From: Phytophthora sp. 'mugwort'
Lineage: Eukaryota > Oomycota > Peronosporomycetes > Peronosporales > Peronosporaceae
Length of the DNA: 64,000 nt
Assembly (NCBI GenBank): GCA_033558025.1
Contig: JAUCEF010000010.1
Location: forward strand, 2,505,001 to 2,569,000
Direction of reading: 5' to 3'
Shown here: piece after piece, positions 54,502 through 64,000 of the stretch
Position numbering within the stretch: position 1 is the stretch's first letter
Layout of the letters: each line of letters opens with the position of its first letter
Program-made: the position numbers and the translations under genes
Notes under the pieces: model-generated
What the model was told of the DNA's origin: nothing
The model's input: only the letters and a program-made list of their open reading frames with translations
Databases searched by the model: none

Positions 54502-55788
54502 ATGAGTCTACAAGAGCGTTGGGCGGACACGACCATTGCCTCCAAGTCGCAGATCGCACGCTGGCTCGTAGTGCAGTGTGAGGCTGGAAGCAGTCCGTCC
54601 TGCGATGCGCAACGTGTGGATGCTGTGAGTGTCCATGGGAGTCAGAACGTCTTCATTCGCTATGAGGAACCAAGCACCGAACTTGATAGCGACAATGGAA
54701 TTGCAAGAGTGAGGGTCATTCGGGGGGACGTTCACGACCAGAAGGACGTCTTAGTGCAGCTCAGTATGGCGCTGGAGCTTCTCACGTTGAACGTCACAGC
54801 ATCCAAGCAGATCGTCGAGGTCGTTTTGCTACGGAAAAACCAATTACAGCGGGTGGTCAATGAAGGGTCAGGGGACGTTATCGCGGAGGACAATGTATTG
54901 GCCACAATGGGGCCGAGTTTGTCCATTGCTGCTCTTGGCAGCGGAGATATATTTGCAACGTCCACGGAGCCCGTGCGAGTGGACACTTTGGGGTTGAGCT
55001 CCAAAGGAAGTGGACTACTGCAGACGTCGTTCTCAGAGATCAGAGTGTTTACGCTTAGAGTGGAGTACTACGCGTCTGGGGACATGGTATTATTCGTTGA
55101 TTCGGAGAGTGATGCGGACAATGTGGCTGTGATAGCGGAGGGATCGGGGGACGTGTGCTTCAACTGGCGTTCTCCGATGTCAATTAACCAGTTTGAGGTC
55201 GAGCAAGTCGGCTCGGGCGACGTAACCATCGGGCTACAGGGATCGTGTCAGTCGGCGAAGCTGTCGATGCAAGGCTTAGGAGAGCTGGATGTTGGTGGTA
55301 TGCAGTGTGACACGGTGGATGTGGATTTGATGAGCAATGGCAAGCTTGTCGTGCAAGCGATCAACACATTGGTTGTTGAAGCGCACGGTAATGGAGTCGT
55401 GCAGTTTGCTGGTGCAGCTCCTCACGCAGTAGCGAGTATAGGTTACACACAGATCTACCCGACGCCCGTCACAGATTCGTACCTTCCGGCACAGTGTGAG
55501 CGGCACAAAGTACCCGTTTTTAAATCGAAGGTCGCTGCGCGCTCGACCGGCATCCTCATTTCCGCAGAGCTGGATTCGGCCGAAAGTGGCTCCTCTGTTG
55601 CTGTCCATTCGGACGCAGTTGGCGTCGTGAGGGACATGACGAATCGGGACAAGGACAATATCATCCCTTTGGCGGCGCTGGTGTTTGTCGTGGCCTTGGT
55701 CTTGCGTTGGTTCAACCATTCCCGCCGCCGAGCTCGAGAGGAACAACGCGAGCCCCTGCTTGGAGCCCGGCGACGCGTGTATGTTTGA
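54502..55788 (+). CDS. GIN/DUF2807-like beta-helix protein, gene 2, lacking a signal peptide
   Basis: This encodes 428 residues from MSLQERWADTT. Turn motifs are especially clear: EGSGDVIAE, LGSGDIFAT, KGSGLLQT, ASGDMVLF, EGSGDVCF, VGSGDVTIG and QGLGELDV, each about 20 residues apart, as expected of a right-handed beta-helix of the GIN/DUF2807 type. The C-terminus has one membrane segment (about 386-402, IPLAALVFVVALVLRW) and a basic tail with EPLLG. Unlike gene 1 no signal peptide precedes the ectodomain, and an in-frame TGA stands four codons upstream. Either a spliced upstream exon supplies it, or the gene has lost it and is in decay, or the protein is inserted through its tail membrane segment. 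It is about 270 bp after gene 1. Confidence 0.78.
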   Translation: MSLQERWADTTIASKSQIARWLVVQCEAGSSPSCDAQRVDAVSVHGSQNVFIRYEEPSTELDSDNGIARVRVIRGDVHDQKDVLVQLSMALELLTLNVTASKQIVEVVLLRKNQLQRVVNEGSGDVIAEDNVLATMGPSLSIAALGSGDIFATSTEPVRVDTLGLSSKGSGLLQTSFSEIRVFTLRVEYYASGDMVLFVDSESDADNVAVIAEGSGDVCFNWRSPMSINQFEVEQVGSGDVTIGLQGSCQSAKLSMQGLGELDVGGMQCDTVDVDLMSNGKLVVQAINTLVVEAHGNGVVQFAGAAPHAVASIGYTQIYPTPVTDSYLPAQCERHKVPVFKSKVAARSTGILISAELDSAESGSSVAVHSDAVGVVRDMTNRDKDNIIPLAALVFVVALVLRWFNHSRRRAREEQREPLLGARRRVYV

Positions 55789-56359
55789 AAATGTGACGTC
55801 GTCTTCAAACCAGACGACTAAATAAAAAAAAACATGAATGAATCGAAGAAAGATATGATGAATGTGGTCGTGCAACTATTTTAATTGAACTAATAAATAC
55901 TTAATCCAATACATGAACTTGTGCACTAAAGTTTTCACTATGGTAACAATTTGTGGTATTCATTGATATTGTTTAATGAATATCTTATCTAAATATTGTT
56001 CAGACCACGCTGCCCCTTTGTCACGAAACTAAACCGTTCCGTGAAAATAATACCAAGAGCGGTTGCGGATCTACTCAACTATCGCGAAACCAACAGAGTG
56101 ACCCTCGCAAAGGATCGGTGACCCTCGGTAAAGATCTCGAAATCACTGCCACTGGAGAGGAGAGCCGCAAACTAACCATGCAAGACACACTGTGATTTTT
56201 ACCTTTTTTTGCTCAAGACAGTACCAACAACCCCTCACTATGCCTGGCTGGAGCCCCCCTCAAAGTCCTCCGCCCGATCCTACCACTACGCTTCCTTCCA
56301 CCGCGACTTGGTGTCCCTGGACGTACGTCTCGTCCGGGATGGGGTTCACCATATTTGCA
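55789..56359. other. Spacer after GIN-type gene 2
   Basis: It is AT-rich, then GC-rich from about 56230. The latter part may hold the decayed 5' part of the third copy, but I could not align it. Confidence 0.4.
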
Positions 56360-56471
56360 ACACCCTTACATAAACGCCACCGTCTCCGATGGCACGCTCC
56401 ATTCAGGACCGTGTCCTGTTCGATATGAGGATGCTGGGACTGCTGGCAATGGCGACGTGGCTTGAGTCGGC

Positions 56472-56697
56472 TGCCAAGCCACTTGAGTTATGAGAAGCAA
56501 ATTGGGAACTGAGATTAATCTCAACAGATATCCTGGCTTTACTAACTAGATATGTAGCGCTCTGGAGGAGTCCGTACTCGCCGGGATTGTACCTGTGCCA
56601 TCATCGAACGAGACCTGACTTACGAAATGAACCTGGGGCATCCTTGCGTCACTGAGGACAGGCGCGGGTGACGACTAGGTACGAAGAGAGATGTCAT
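56472..56697 (-). repeat. 3' LTR of the Ty3/gypsy element
   Basis: It starts tgccaagccact and ends gatgtcat on the plus strand. It aligns over its full length with 60854-61079. Preceded by the target duplication tcggc. Confidence 0.9.
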
Positions 56698-56731
56698 TCT
56701 CCCCGCATGCCAGGGTAATGGTGGAGCCGAC

Positions 56732-59700
56732 TTAACAGGGGAAGATACGTCGGATATTCATGCGGTACTCCATAGCTCCGGTGTCCAGCAGGACGGTGCC
56801 GTTATCGAAAACGGTCTTGATGACGAATGGCCCCTTGGAAATTGGGTCGGTCTTTTTGCGTTCTCGAGCGGGAACTTGTAGCATCACATTGTCACCGACA
56901 CGGTAAAAATGCTGCACCCGTTTAAGATTTTCCCGGTCATTATCTTGGAAATCGCCATGAACCTCTGTTTCGACAAGAAGTTCCAGTTCGCGATGCGTAA
57001 TTGGCGTGTGAGCATGTCTTCGCCAAACAGTAATTGTGACGCTCGAAGCACTGTGTGGTAACTGGCACGAATAGCATATGCGGCATAGTCGATTGCAGTT
57101 TCGAGTTGATTGTGCAGATCCGGTCGAACGCGTAGGATATTCATTAATTCCAAATCCACACGCTCGCAGATAGCGTTTGCCTGAGGATTCTTAGCCGTGA
57201 TCGGTTTGTCTTGATCGCCATCGACCTGAAGAGTGGCTGAAACTCATCACCAGTGAATTCTGTGCCAAGGTCGTGCACGACGAGCTTAGGACGGGGATAA
57301 CGGCATAACCAAGCACGCTCGCAACTGATTGCAGTGGTACTCGTGTCTTGCCACGTTGCACGATTGCTTCCAACCACCGAAATTGCTGCTCGATGGCAGT
57401 TAGACAGTAGAAATAGTCAGCTATTAAGCCCCAAGATATCAACGTGAACCACGTCAAATGGTCGGTCTGTATTATTCGATACGGGTGTCGGTGGCGATGA
57501 CCGAATTCTGCTTACCACCATGCAGCTTTGCCCGTTTGCAATCATTGCAGGCCCGGACGAACTCGACCACGTCTTTCTCCATGCCAGGCCACCAGAAAAA
57601 AAAGTGGCTATCGTGCGATATTGCTTGTTAGCACCAGGATGGAGCAGGTAGGAGTGATACATATCCACCAAATCGTGACGTAGCGACTCGGGTACCATGA
57701 TTCTATTGCAGTGATGTAGCAGGACAACACCAAGAACGGATCTAATGGGTAGTCCGGGTCAGCCTGCTTCTTCTCCAGCTGTTCAAAGACATGTTTGCAG
57801 GTTTCATGTTCCAGTTTGCTTCTTGACGACTGATTCGTCGATGGCCACTTCTTTTCTTCTACTGCACAAAGCTCGTCTTCGTTCGATCGCTTGACAAAAT
57901 TGTACCGCAATCGGGAGAATGCGTCAGCACCCACATTTTGACGCCCCGGAATGTGCTCGACTTGTAGCCGATAATCTTCCAGAAGCAGTTTCCAACGCTT
58001 GACGCGCAGTGATGTTTCGCGTGGATACAGCAAAATTCTTGGGGTCAGTGTGAATTACCACTGGAAATCCCAACAACATCGTACGATATTCCTTAAGAAT
58101 CTCGACTATAGACAGCAACTCCCATTCCATAGTGGAGTACTTCCGCTGCGTCTCTGTCATGGACCGCGAGAGGAAGCAATGATTCTCTTGCCTTGAAGGA
58201 TGATACCGCCAATCTGGTGTCCACTGGCGTCTGCAAATACAAGGGAGCAGCGGCTGTAGTCTGGAAATGCCAGCCACACGTTGCGAGCCAAAGCTGTCTT
58301 GATGCTTAAGAAGACTGCACCATCTTCAGGAGTCCAGGTGAACTGACATTTTTTTTTATGTCAGCCGATTAAGACGAGCTGTCAAAAGCTGACTTATTCG
58401 GAACCATGTCGCGATAATAAGAGATCATCCCCAAGATTCGGCGTAACTCTCGTTTGTTGCGAGGTTCAGCGATCTGCTGTATCGCCTCCACCTTCTTTGT
58501 CTGCGGCTGAATTCCTCCCAGTGTGAGGGTAAAGCCGAGATAGTCTACTCGATCGCGCAGAATGTGGCACTTTTTGCCATTGAAGGTGACATCATACTGG
58601 CGGAGTCGGTCAAATACAATTCGTAGGTGCTCCAAGCGCTCCACCGGATGCTCAGAGAAGACCAGAATGTCATCCAAATGCACAATCACAAAATCCAAGT
58701 CGCCAAGAATTTTCGCTCTATACAGGACTGATACTCGTCGGGGGCTGTCGAGATTCCCATGGGCAACCGCTTGAACTGGTATTTCCCGAACGGCAAGCAA
58801 AACGCTATCGCTGTTCGGCTCTGAAGCGCGATACGTCTAACGAAGTAACCCATATTAGCGCCGAGTGTTGTCATACACTTTGCTTTCCCGAGCCGGAGCA
58901 GGATCTCTCGAATTTGGGCACGTAGTAAGGCGAATGACGCAAAATTTGTTCAGCTGACGAAAGTCAACCAAAAAAGTCGAAGTGATCCGTTTGGCTTAAC
59001 CAAGAAAAATGCCGGTGCAGCGGCTTCCAACCAGTAGATTTTTTCGATGACGTCAAGTTCCAAGAGCTTTAATATCCCTCGACGAGCAGCTTCTTCTTGG
59101 CTGCGAGGGACGCAATAGGGCTTCACATGTGACGGCGTATAGTCAGCTCGAAGTGGAAGTAAATAGTCATCGAGCCAAATCCTACCAAGTCTTCCATTAT
59201 ACAGATCCACATATTCCTCGAGCAGCTTCAAATAGCAATGCTGTATAGCTTCTTCGAGGTGCAGCGGTAGTAAATCTTCAGGTGTCACTGCACAGTCGAC
59301 TCCGGCAAAACACTCATCACTTGCCTCGAGTTCACCCTCCTTTTCCACGATTTCCTGTTTTGTGCTCTCTGTGGTGCGAACGACCTGTTCGCTTCCATCC
59401 CAAGTGATGCGGTCGTTCTTAAAATCAATCACAAGTCCAAGAGCACTCATTAAGTCGCGGCTGATAGTCGTATCGTCAGGCAACGATGACAGAACCTCGA
59501 ACTTGTGTATAATCACCGAGGCACGTTTCAGTTGAGGAATCCGAAAGCGAACCGTCATTGCTCCATCGCTTGTAGTGTCTCCTTTGACCAACCTGAAAGA
59601 GACCGAGGAGCTTTCAAGCCCTGCTCCCTGCAGTTGCAGCTTTCGCATGAAGGCTGTGATAATAATGCTGCGAGAATAGCCGCTATCGAGAAGGGCTTGG

Positions 59701-60663
59701 TAGCGCTCCTTGCCGGACTCTAGCTTGATCATCATCTGAATCGGTGGTGTTGCGTTAGTCGGTGGTGCGTTCAGTCCGACAAACAGATATTTTTCATCGC
59801 TGGATGTTCCCACTCCATGGTGGCGCTGCTCCACTCGTGTTTGCTGGCGCCACTGGTGAGGCTGGGCCGCGCGGGGCACACGTCGCTGATCGGCTTGTTG
59901 GTGCTCTTCCCGCTGGTTGGCTTAGCGAAGAGTTCGGCAATCTGCCGTATTATGTGTGGTCGTTCGGTGGAACGTACTTGTTGCTGATCGTGTGGATGCT
60001 ATTGTGGGTTGCCTCGACCCGTATTTCCACCTCGGTTTTGCTTCTGTCGGTCGCTGCTGTGGTTGCTGCTGCGGCTACGAAAATTGTTGCTACTGCGGTG
60101 TCCGTGATTCCGCGGGTTGTCGTTGTTGCTATTTCGCTTGTCTTGGCCACCGACACGATGTAGACGCTGCTGCCTTGCTCGATCCGCTCGAAGAAAGGCT
60201 CAAGGGCAGCAAGAGTTGAGTAGACTTGTCTGCTAGCGTCGTACTTGTTCTGCCATTCATAGGGCAGCCCGCGCTTGTATAGTCGGCACAACGCGTCCTC
60301 GCGCATCGGTGAGGCTTTCGTTGAGCTTGGACAGCGTATTCTCCATGTGCACCAGGGCACGAAATTTCTTGCTGTACTCGGCGAGGGACTCGCTGCGAGA
60401 CTTCCTTATTTCCGACAGTTCCTCTTGCAGTTTCTCGTTGTAGTCGGTAGGTAGCACTACGATTGACGCTTCACAGAGCGCGCGTGTGAACTCTTCGTCA
60501 TGCGAATGTACTCGTCCGTGATCGCCGCGTCCGTGAATGCCTCATGTAGGTCTCCTTCGAGCAGGATCGTGGCATTCAAGAACGTGTCCTCGGCGCTCCA
60601 TGATTTGAGGTTGACAAGCTGATCGAAGTGGTAGGCCCATTCCAAGAAATCTTTGGGCCACAT
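56732..60663 (-). pseudogene. Gag-Pol polyprotein of the Ty3/gypsy element, multiply frameshifted
   Basis: Read on the minus strand, Gag is in pieces at 60663-59950 with FLEWAYHFDQLVNLKSW and SLAEYSKKFRALVH, a retrotransposon Gag pattern. The longest frame (59879-58950) holds the protease, with YQALLDSGYSRSI as active-site motif, and the start of RT. RT continues with FGKYQFKRLPMGISTAPDEY and VIVHLDDILVFS, where the usual YxDD is HLDD. RNase H lies around 58277-57930. The integrase zinc region follows (HSYLLHPGANKQYRTI) and the core at about 57500-57150 (DVVHVDILG, then an RWLEAIVQR segment). The end carries the FYRVGDNVMLQVPAR module (56917-56732). No chromodomain is seen. Many frame changes make it dead. 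Confidence 0.8.
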
Positions 60664-60853
60664 CGATGAACTTCGGCATCTTTTTAGTAACGACTTCTTC
60701 TTCGATCCATTTTTCCTTGTTCGCTACACTTACGGTAATCGAATACGTGAGGTAGCGCTCCTTGTCATCTTTCAGTGCGGAGCGGCTTATAGTTGGAGGT
60801 TGGCAGCCGACGGGTGATCCAGGTCGATGATGCTGATTTGAAATATTTTAAAG

Positions 60854-61079
60854 TGCCAAACCACTCGAGTTATGAGAAGCAAATTGGGAACTGAGATTAA
60901 TCTCAATAGATATCCTGGCTTTGCTAACTAGATATGTAGCGCTCTGGAGGAGCCCGTACTCGGCGGGGAGTGTACCTGGGTCATCCTCGAACGATACCTG
61001 ACTTACGAAATGAACCTGGGGCATCCCTGCGTCACTGAGGACAGGCGCGGGTGATGACTGGGTGTAAGAGAGATGTCAT
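60854..61079 (-). repeat. 5' LTR of the Ty3/gypsy element
   Basis: It starts tgccaaaccact and ends gatgtcat on the plus strand, followed directly by the target duplication tcggc (61080-61084). Confidence 0.9.
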
Positions 61080-61662
61080 TCGGCATGACAGATATAACCG
61101 AATTGGAGGGTAGGATGGCTCAGCTGATGGTGATTGATGGGCATCCGGTGCTGGAGCTTTCGGCCAATGTGGACAAGCTCGCCGTGGTGTTGCTACTAAA
61201 GGAGCGCGTGCAGCAGATTGTGATCCAGGGCTCAGGAGATTGGCTGTTCACGACAATGTCCTGGCCACGAGTGGGCCAACGCTGACAGTCAGTGCTATTG
61301 GCAGTGGAAACGTCTACATAACATCGACACCGATCACGGTAGACGAATTAACGCTATATGCACAAAGGAGTGGAAGTCTCCAAGCCTCCAAATTTCATTT
61401 TCCGTAGTTGACATCAAAACGGCAGCCATGAAGGTGTCTTCATCGACCGACGTCACGGTTCTTGCTGGATCTAAAGGTGCCGCAGATTCTTTAGCTCTAA
61501 CTGTGCAAGAGTCTGGGTCTTTGTTTCTCAATGCCGACTCCTCCATCCAAACTAACCACCTGAAGTTCACGAAGGGAGGAACAGGAGACATCTCGCTCGA
61601 GTCGCGTGGATCATGTAAAGATGCAGAGCTAACTTTAACTGGATCAGGTACAATTTGGATGA

Positions 61663-62717
61663 GACGATTTCCACGAAGTAAAAGGCGGAGGACCGAGTAA
61701 TGGCTCATTTCTGCAAAATGATCGGGGACCGAGTAATGCAAAGTTCGCATCGGCCGATTGATCAAGTACCGACAGCCTCGCACGCGTGCGTTGCCTTTAA
61801 CTCTCGTTTAGACACTCAGGCGAGAAGGATGTTGAACAATTCACCAAGCAAAGCGTGGCGAAACCGTCGACCTCGTTGTGGTGGGTAGAATCCACTCCTA
61901 CACGCACAATGGCGGCATCTTCAAGTGGCTGGTTATCTTCGACAAAAAGTTCTTGCAGTGCGAGGAGTTAGCCGGGCAGCTCATCGTTGGTTCACGCGAG
62001 TTAGGGCTAGACGTCACATCTAGCGCGGTTTCTCAACACCACAAGGGCCACAACAGCCACGACGTTAGGGAGCATGACGCAGCTTGTAGCTCCGCTTCGG
62101 CAGATAGCGGTCTGCCTAAGCCTAATTGATTCCTTAGAGCACAACGCTAGACAACACTAACATCCGGAAGGGGGGGCGATTGATTTAGTGGCTGCGAAAG
62201 AATTGGTCGTTCTCGACTGATAGTTGTTCTTCACAATCAAGTAACTGTCATCTCTGCAAGGACCTCGACACGTAAGTACTGACACCACCTTCTTCACACT
62301 CGTATATTCTCGCTAATACACGTATGCAGCAGTAATGGATGATACACAATTGAAAGCCCAAAGAGGATAACGGTGCACACGGCATTAACTGTGACGTCGT
62401 ACATTTACCACAATGACCTATACACAGTGTATTACATTCGTGTTGCTTTCGTTACCGCTATGTACACGTATGTAGACACTGTTACAATGATGCACAGACT
62501 GCTTCTATTAGAGTGCCTCTAACTCTAGGGTTTAGGGTTTACTGTACGAAGCACAAGCTGCGACGCAGCTTGTGCTTCGTACAGTACCTCGCTTGGCAAC
62601 ATCCTACGCATAAAACAGAGAGATCAGAATTACTCGGCACATTGCCCGATTTCGAGGCTCATGGGTGCGAACGTGACGACTATCGGTTCTCCGCCTTTTA
62701 CTGCGTGAAAACCGTCG
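61663..62717. mobile_element. 1.05-kb inverted-repeat element inside the third GIN-type gene
   Basis: The terminal inverted repeats are 34 bp (61663-61696 and 62684-62717), identical at 30 positions, with core cagtaaaaggcgga or cgaagtaaaaggcgga. The gene's GSGTIW reading stops at the left end, and a GIN-like reading resumes beyond the right end. The inside has two short frames without known motifs (61700-62129), a telomere-like stretch and a 47-bp perfect palindrome. No clean target duplication was found. It is non-autonomous, and the superfamily is unknown. Confidence 0.6.
62525..62586. repeat. Telomere-like motif abutting a 47-bp perfect palindrome
   Basis: tagggtttagggttt (62526-62540) contains two units of the TTTAGGG type used at many stramenopile and plant telomeres. 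It joins directly to a palindrome with 23-bp arms (62540-62562 and 62564-62586) around a single central a; the arms contain gtacgaagcacaagctgcg and its complement. Confidence 0.85.
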
Positions 62718-62909
62718 GTACCCGGAACAATGGATACGAGTGGAATTCAGTGTCACAATGCCGACGTTTTGACCTGTTCGGCGGCGGAAATGTATTCGTT
62801 GTTGGGTGATATATACGGGAGCGCCCACTTGAAATACAGCAAAAGCTATCACTTCCGGTATCGTGGTCCGACCACATCATGGGATTTGCAATTACTTTAT
62901 AAAGCTTAG

Positions 62910-63080
62910 AGACTCAGCTCTGCAGCACGGATGACAATATCTTCTACCTCTAAATCCTGCCCGTAGCTGGTTTCCTCCTTGCTCCTCTCATCTGCTTCAT
63001 TGAAGACAATGCCAGTGTGCCGGAAACAATCTCAATTGTAGCCATAGCCTGCAGCTCTTGCCAGATTTCGTTACTCCAGC
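62910..63080. other. Short spacer
   Basis: Nothing is recognised before the Tigger-like remnant. Confidence 0.5.
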
Positions 63081-64000
63081 TCATTTCTTGAACTGGTCGG
63101 CCTTGTACACGTCGCCCATCTTAATCTCCTCTGCGCGCTTGATCTTCTCATACACCCATCGAAGCTGATTTCTACGGTAAGCACGCTTGAAGGCGGCTAT
63201 TATTCCTGCATCCATAGGCTGTAGGAAAGCAGTCGTGTTCGGTGGTAGAAACTCTAGGCGAACATTGGTACATACCATTTCACCAAAATTGTGCGAGGAA
63301 GCATTGTCGACTAGTAACAAGATGTGCCGTCCAGATGCCCGCATGTCGCGATCGAGGTTGAGCAGCCATTCGCGGAAAACATGACACGTCATCCACGCAT
63401 TCTGGTTGGCCTTGTAGTCGAAGCCGAGCTGGCAGCTGTGCGCTTCTTGAAGCAGTAGGGCTGCTTGGCGCGGCCCAAACAAAGCGGAGGCAGCGTGTCG
63501 GAGCCGTCGAAATTTGTGGTGAGCGCGATAGTGATTCCTGTCTTATTTTTCTTCACTCCGCGGGCGCCTCTCGTGCAGATTGCGCGGGTGGGCGCCATAG
63601 CGTAGCATAGGTCCGTTTCATCCATGTTGTAAACATCTTGAGGAGCGTATTGATCTGTTAAATTCTGTAGCTGCTGCCTTTCTGGATAAACAGCAGCCAT
63701 ATCGACGGGTGCACCTTCGCCATGACTCTGTCGATAGCGTAGAGCGTGGCGGCGCTCGATCCCAGTGAGCCATCCATTAGAGAACTTCAAGTCCCATGCG
63801 TCGCAGAGTTCCTTCTGCAGGTCCTGCGCCTTTATCCTGATCAACTGCCTCGAAAGTCACGCGCTCTGGGCCTCGACGTACTGGATCCACGTCCAGAGGT
63901 TTTGCGCTAGCGCCAACGACGTAACTTCCAGCGGCTTTTGCTGTCGCCGTACGCCTCGCTCATGATGACGGGAGCCGCTCGCAGGATGTCGGAGATCGTC
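63081..64000 (-). pseudogene. Tigger/CENP-B-like transposase, runs off the window end
   Basis: Minus-strand reading enters from the right edge. The frame 63844-63389 has the end of the CENP-B-type HTH (LKFSNGWLTGIERRHALRYR), APQDVYNMDETDLCYAM (first Asp) and TGITIALTTNFDG. A frame change near 63400-63480 leads to 63482-63081 with HILLLVDNASSHNFG (second Asp) and PNTTAFLQPMDAGIIAAFKR (third Asp). All three acidic residues are present, so this copy is better preserved than the Tigger-like copy at 39 kb and comes from a different subfamily by sequence. One frameshift is visible. Confidence 0.75.

Larger units (their letters stand above)
56472..61079 (-). mobile_element. Ty3/gypsy LTR retroelement with 5-bp target duplication
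   Basis: Two 226-bp LTRs (56472-56697 and 60854-61079) enclose a minus-strand coding region ordered Gag, protease, RT, RNase H, integrase, hence the Ty3/gypsy type. Target duplications tcggc lie at 56467-56471 and 61080-61084. A purine-rich gcggggaga stretch adjoins the left (3') LTR on the minus strand. No usual tRNA primer site is apparent next to the right (5') LTR. The LTRs differ at roughly 18 positions (about 92% identical), so the insertion is not recent. The total is 4608 bp. It sits inside the third GIN-type gene. Confidence 0.9.
56360..62909 (+). pseudogene. Third GIN/DUF2807-like gene, split by two insertions
   Basis: There are three pieces. Left of the LTR element, one frame reads PVRYEDAGTAGNGDVA, matching FIRYEEPSTELDSDNG of gene 2. 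Across the insertion the same frame, after a TGA, continues at 61085 with MTDITELEG and LAVVLLLKERVQQIVIQGSGD, then after frameshifts DNVLATSGPTLTVSAIGSGN, and finally LTVQESGSLFLN, GGTGDISLESRGSC and LTLTGSGTIW (to about 61660). Right of the inverted-repeat element, SGIQCHNADVLTC...GSAHLKYSKS to a TAG at 62907-62909 fits the MQCDTVDVDL and GSVKYVQPRPKS regions of genes 2 and 1. The C-terminal membrane segment is missing. The last piece is the least certain. Confidence 0.7.

Noticed and set aside
56426..56475. MRMLGLLAMATWLESA as signal peptide of the third GIN-type gene.
   Set aside because: Another frame over the same bases (PVRYEDAGTAGNGDVA) matches the paralogue and continues in frame on the other side of the insertion, so the hydrophobic reading is a shadow.
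1..64000. RXLR or Crinkler effector genes.
   Set aside because: I found no frame with a signal peptide followed by RXLR...EER or an LFLAK-type motif.
1..64000. CRISPR arrays, rRNA or tRNA genes.
   Set aside because: No regularly spaced repeat array and no cloverleaf with recognisable A and B boxes was seen by eye.

Overview
The window looks like chromosomal DNA from an oomycete, most likely a Phytophthora species. Four genes of one family carry a close match to the oomycete core promoter (GCTCATTYYNCAWTTT). The intact genes are intron-poor and GC-rich. The rest is crowded with decayed transposons of kinds common in Phytophthora (Mutator-like, piggyBac, pogo/Tigger, hAT-like, PIF/Harbinger-like, Ty3/gypsy, LINE). 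There are no bacterial operon features. Species identity is inferred.

Layout. 0-13.2 kb is a transposon graveyard: a Tc1-like tail, a hAT-like pseudogene, a Mutator-like fragment, a complete but inactive Mutator-like element (6998-9534) with a perfect 9-bp target duplication, a second Mutator-like transposase, and a small non-autonomous element (12309-13151) that shares the first element's inverted-repeat ends. 14.6-19.1 kb holds three NmrA-like Rossmann-fold oxidoreductase genes, one of them broken. 19.4-40.9 kb is about 21 kb of dead elements: a LINE fragment, two Mutator-like transposases each followed by a Ulp1-type cysteine protease region, piggyBac, a SANT/coiled-coil pseudogene, PIF, pogo and Tigger remnants. 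A scrap of NmrA-like sequence lies inside this block. 40.9-43.7 kb holds two more intact NmrA-like genes, so one gene array appears to have been split by the transposon block.

43.7-46.5 kb is mostly featureless. 46.6-55.8 kb is the gene-rich part: a WRKY19-like zinc-finger protein, two tandem GT61 glycosyltransferases on the minus strand, and two tandem type I membrane proteins built of GSGD-type beta-helix repeats (GIN/DUF2807-like). A third copy of the latter lies in 56.4-62.9 kb. It is a pseudogene split by a 4.6-kb Ty3/gypsy element (226-bp LTRs, 5-bp target duplication) and by a 1.05-kb inverted-repeat element. A Tigger-like transposase closes the window.

The NmrA-like genes are probably soluble NAD(P)-dependent redox or sensor proteins. 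The GT61 enzymes are probably Golgi type II proteins. The GIN-type proteins are probably surface or endomembrane proteins of unknown role. I see no evidence that these neighbouring families form one pathway; the window is best read as three small gene families evolving by tandem duplication under heavy transposon pressure.
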